64,000 nucleotides of DNA from Geitlerinema sp. PCC 9228. Its GTDB lineage: Bacteria; Cyanobacteriota; Cyanobacteriia; Cyanobacteriales; PCC-9228. The stretch spans positions 1 through 64,000 of the forward strand of contig NZ_LNDC01000094.1 in assembly GCF_001870905.1 (NCBI RefSeq), read 5' to 3'. Shown in pieces: positions 62,423-64,000 of this stretch; the first letter of the stretch is position 1, and each line of letters begins with the position of its first letter. Below the pieces are notes generated by a model. The model was given only the letters and a program-made list of their open reading frames with translations. It did not search any database and was not told the DNA's origin. A program made the translations under genes and the position numbers.

Positions 62423-63281
62423 ATGAATTTTTTTCTTGGTTGTGCTGTTTGGGCCTATAAAGATTGGGTAGGCCATTTTTATCCAGCCAAAACACCTCAA
62501 AGGGATTTTTTGCGCTTGTATGCAGAACGTTTGACGGCTGTGGAAGGAAATACCACTTTCTACGCCATCCCCGAGGAAAAAACAGTTGCTAAATGGGCAT
62601 CGCAAACCCCACCGACATTTCAATTTTGTCTGAAGTTCCCCCGGGAAATTACGCACAACGGTTGGTTGCAACCGGCCGTTCCCCAAGCGTTGTCCTTTTT
62701 GCAAATCATTAGCAATTTAGGCGATCGCTTGGGACCCACCTTTGCCCAATTCCCCCCCCAGTTACGGTCCAGAACAGATCGACGATTTGACGGAATTTCT
62801 AACTGCCTTACCCCGGCAAAGCTTCCCCCTAGCTGTGGAATTCCGCCATCCCGACTGGTTTGTTGACCCCTACTGGCATCAAGCAAATGTCATGCTGCAA
62901 CGCCTCGATGTGGCGAAAGTATTGCTCGATACCCGGCCGGTCTATAGCACTACCGACGACCCCCAGCGGAATGCCCCCACGCGCAAACCCAAGCTGCCAG
63001 CTATTCCAGAAACCACCAACCACTCTACCATCGTCCGCTTTATCGGCCATCCCCACCGCCGGGATATCAATCGCAGCTATTTGCAAGAATGGGCGGGATA
63101 TATTGAAACTTGGTTGCAAGAAGATCGGCAAATTTATTTTTTCGTCCACTGTCCGCAGGAAGTGCATTCGCCGGGAATGGCTTGGGAATTTCAGCAAATG
63201 TTAGAACAGCGGGGCCTTCCCGTTCCTTCCTTACCTTGGCAGCAATCCCCGCGATCGCCCCAGCAGCTTACCTTATTTTAA
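62423..63281 (+). pseudogene. DUF72 (YecE-like) gene with a frameshift in an 8-C run
   Basis: Residues 1-112 read in one frame (FLGCAVWAYKDWVGHFYPAK, FYAIPEEKTVAKW, FCLKFPREITH) and the rest in another (SYGPEQIDDLTEFLTALP, LAVEFRHPDWF, VRFIGH, YFFVHC). Together they make a full DUF72 protein of about 286 residues. The switch occurs at the eight-C tract at 62752-62759; with seven C the sequence would read QFPPSYGPEQ. It is a one-base insertion: sequencing error, mutation or phase variation. Start ATG 62423; the end overlaps the convergent WD40 gene by nine bases. Confidence 0.85.
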
Positions 63282-64000
63282 CCCAGCCTTCGAAGGGGAA
63301 AAAGAACTCACTGGAGAACCATCACCCCAAATGAAAAGTTCGCCATTGCTAGCGGCAGCTAGGGAACTTCCCCGGGTTCCGGTTATCAAAAAGCGACTAT
63401 TTTCGCTCAAAGCCAGACTGCGGATGGGTTGCTGGGTGGTTTGCAGGGTTTGCAACACTTCTCCGGTTGCCAAGCGCCACATTTTGACGGTGGCATCCCG
63501 GCTGGCGCTAATCAGAGCTTTACCATCTAATGTAATTGCCAAAGCATTTACCGTGCTTTCATGGCCGGTAAAAGTAGCAATTAAAGCTCCCGTGGGCAAG
63601 TTCCAGAGTTTAATGGTATCGTCGGCACTACCGCTGATCAAAGTTTTTTCCTGGGTCGATACCGCCAAACTGTAAACACCAGCCTCGTGGTCGGTGAGGG
63701 TTTGTTGGAGTTGTCCCGAAGACAAATCCCACAATTTAATGGTTTTGTCTTGCGAAGCACTTGCAAGAGTTCCCTCAGAAGCGATCGCCAAATCGTACAC
63801 CGCACTCTGGTGACCGGTGAGGGTTTGTTGCAGACCTCCCGTTGCGGCATCCCAAACTTTGATGGTGGTATCGCTGCCACCACCAATCACCCGGCGACCG
63901 TTGGAGGAAATAGCTACCGCCGTAACCCAACCAGCGTGACCGGTGAGGGTTTGCTGCAAGGAGAGTTGGTTATTTTGGGGGGTCCAGAGTTTCACCGTAC
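63273..64000 (-). CDS. WD40-repeat protein, C-terminal part (runs off the window)
   Basis: About 242 residues of the end of a larger gene; the frame stays open to base 64000 and starts within a WD repeat (TVKLW). Six WD-like repeats are visible (TIKVWD, TIKLWD, TIKLWN, TVKMWR and a last degenerate ELFIWGD). The upstream domain, probably a kinase or STAND module in such proteins, lies outside the window. Confidence 0.85.
   Translation of the reverse strand, partial: TVKLWTPQNNQLSLQQTLTGHAGWVTAVAISSNGRRVIGGGSDTTIKVWDAATGGLQQTLTGHQSAVYDLAIASEGTLASASQDKTIKLWDLSSGQLQQTLTDHEAGVYSLAVSTQEKTLISGSADDTIKLWNLPTGALIATFTGHESTVNALAITLDGKALISASRDATVKMWRLATGEVLQTLQTTQQPIRSLALSENSRFLITGTRGSSLAAASNGELFIWGDGSPVSSFSPSKAGLK

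Noticed and set aside
1-64000. Treating HIP1 (GCGATCGC) sites as individual regulatory elements
   Set aside because: They are spread genome-wide in cyanobacteria, inside genes as well, and mark lineage rather than local regulation.

Overview
The window reads as chromosomal DNA of a cyanobacterium. The octamer GCGATCGC (HIP1) is scattered through coding and non-coding DNA. Several genes are typical of oxygenic phototrophs: tocopherol methyltransferase and homogentisate phytyltransferase, Mg-chelatase ChlD, protoporphyrinogen oxidase, a plant-type ferredoxin, and Ycf23/DUF561, DUF2811 and DUF4336 proteins. WD40-STAND proteins, multi-PAS sensors, short dispersed repeats and a type-I-like sulfide:quinone reductase next to an ArsR regulator suggest a filamentous, mat-type cyanobacterium that meets sulfide (Geitlerinema/Oscillatoria-like). 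The genus is an inference. No rRNA, tRNA, CRISPR array, prophage or intact transposase gene was recognised.

Layout. 0-5 kb: ycf23-like gene, a small lipoprotein overlapping a NUDIX hydrolase, a small Cys-rich protein, a divergent sucC, and an NSS transporter. 5-10 kb: tenA-ktrB-ktrA on the minus strand, divergent from a tocopherol pair. 10-18 kb: a PAS/GAF/GGDEF cyclase, a large protein with a nucleosidase-like C-terminus, an MFS carrier, DUF4336, then two abutting MITE-like repeats. 18-26 kb: a 1645-residue phytase/5'-nucleotidase fusion, ureidoglycolate-lyase-like protein, an octanucleotide tandem repeat, flavin reductase, MIF-like tautomerase, hrcA. 26-31 kb: sulfide module sqr, arsR, hlyD-type adaptor, Tll0287-like haem protein. 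31-32 kb: an unusual non-coding region with two nearly identical transcription units, each with the same promoter and an eight-codon ORF. 32-37 kb: PAS histidine kinase overlapping an FeS photolyase, a DnaA-box-like cluster, DUF2811. 37-45 kb: protoporphyrinogen oxidase, response regulator with modA, small zinc ribbon, ferredoxin, LOG-like protein, secreted toroid-like protein. 45-51 kb: chlD followed by a triplicated intergenic segment, mscS, dusA, arsB-like permease, TVP38 protein. 51-56 kb: remnant of a metal ATPase, a repeat protein, a MITE copy, an intact metal P-type ATPase with divergent ArsR/CmtR-like regulator. 56-64 kb: a giant NB-ARC/WD40 protein, a decapeptide-repeat protein, a secreted duplicated-domain protein, a frameshifted DUF72 gene and the end of another WD40 gene.

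The most unusual items are: (1) the duplicated promoter/mini-ORF/hairpin units at 31.1-31.8 kb, whose only change inside the eight codons is silent; (2) the four-gene sulfide module; (3) two families of short elements with inverted ends; and (4) the triplicated chlD downstream segment. Calls rest on reading sequence and recalled family motifs; no database search was run.
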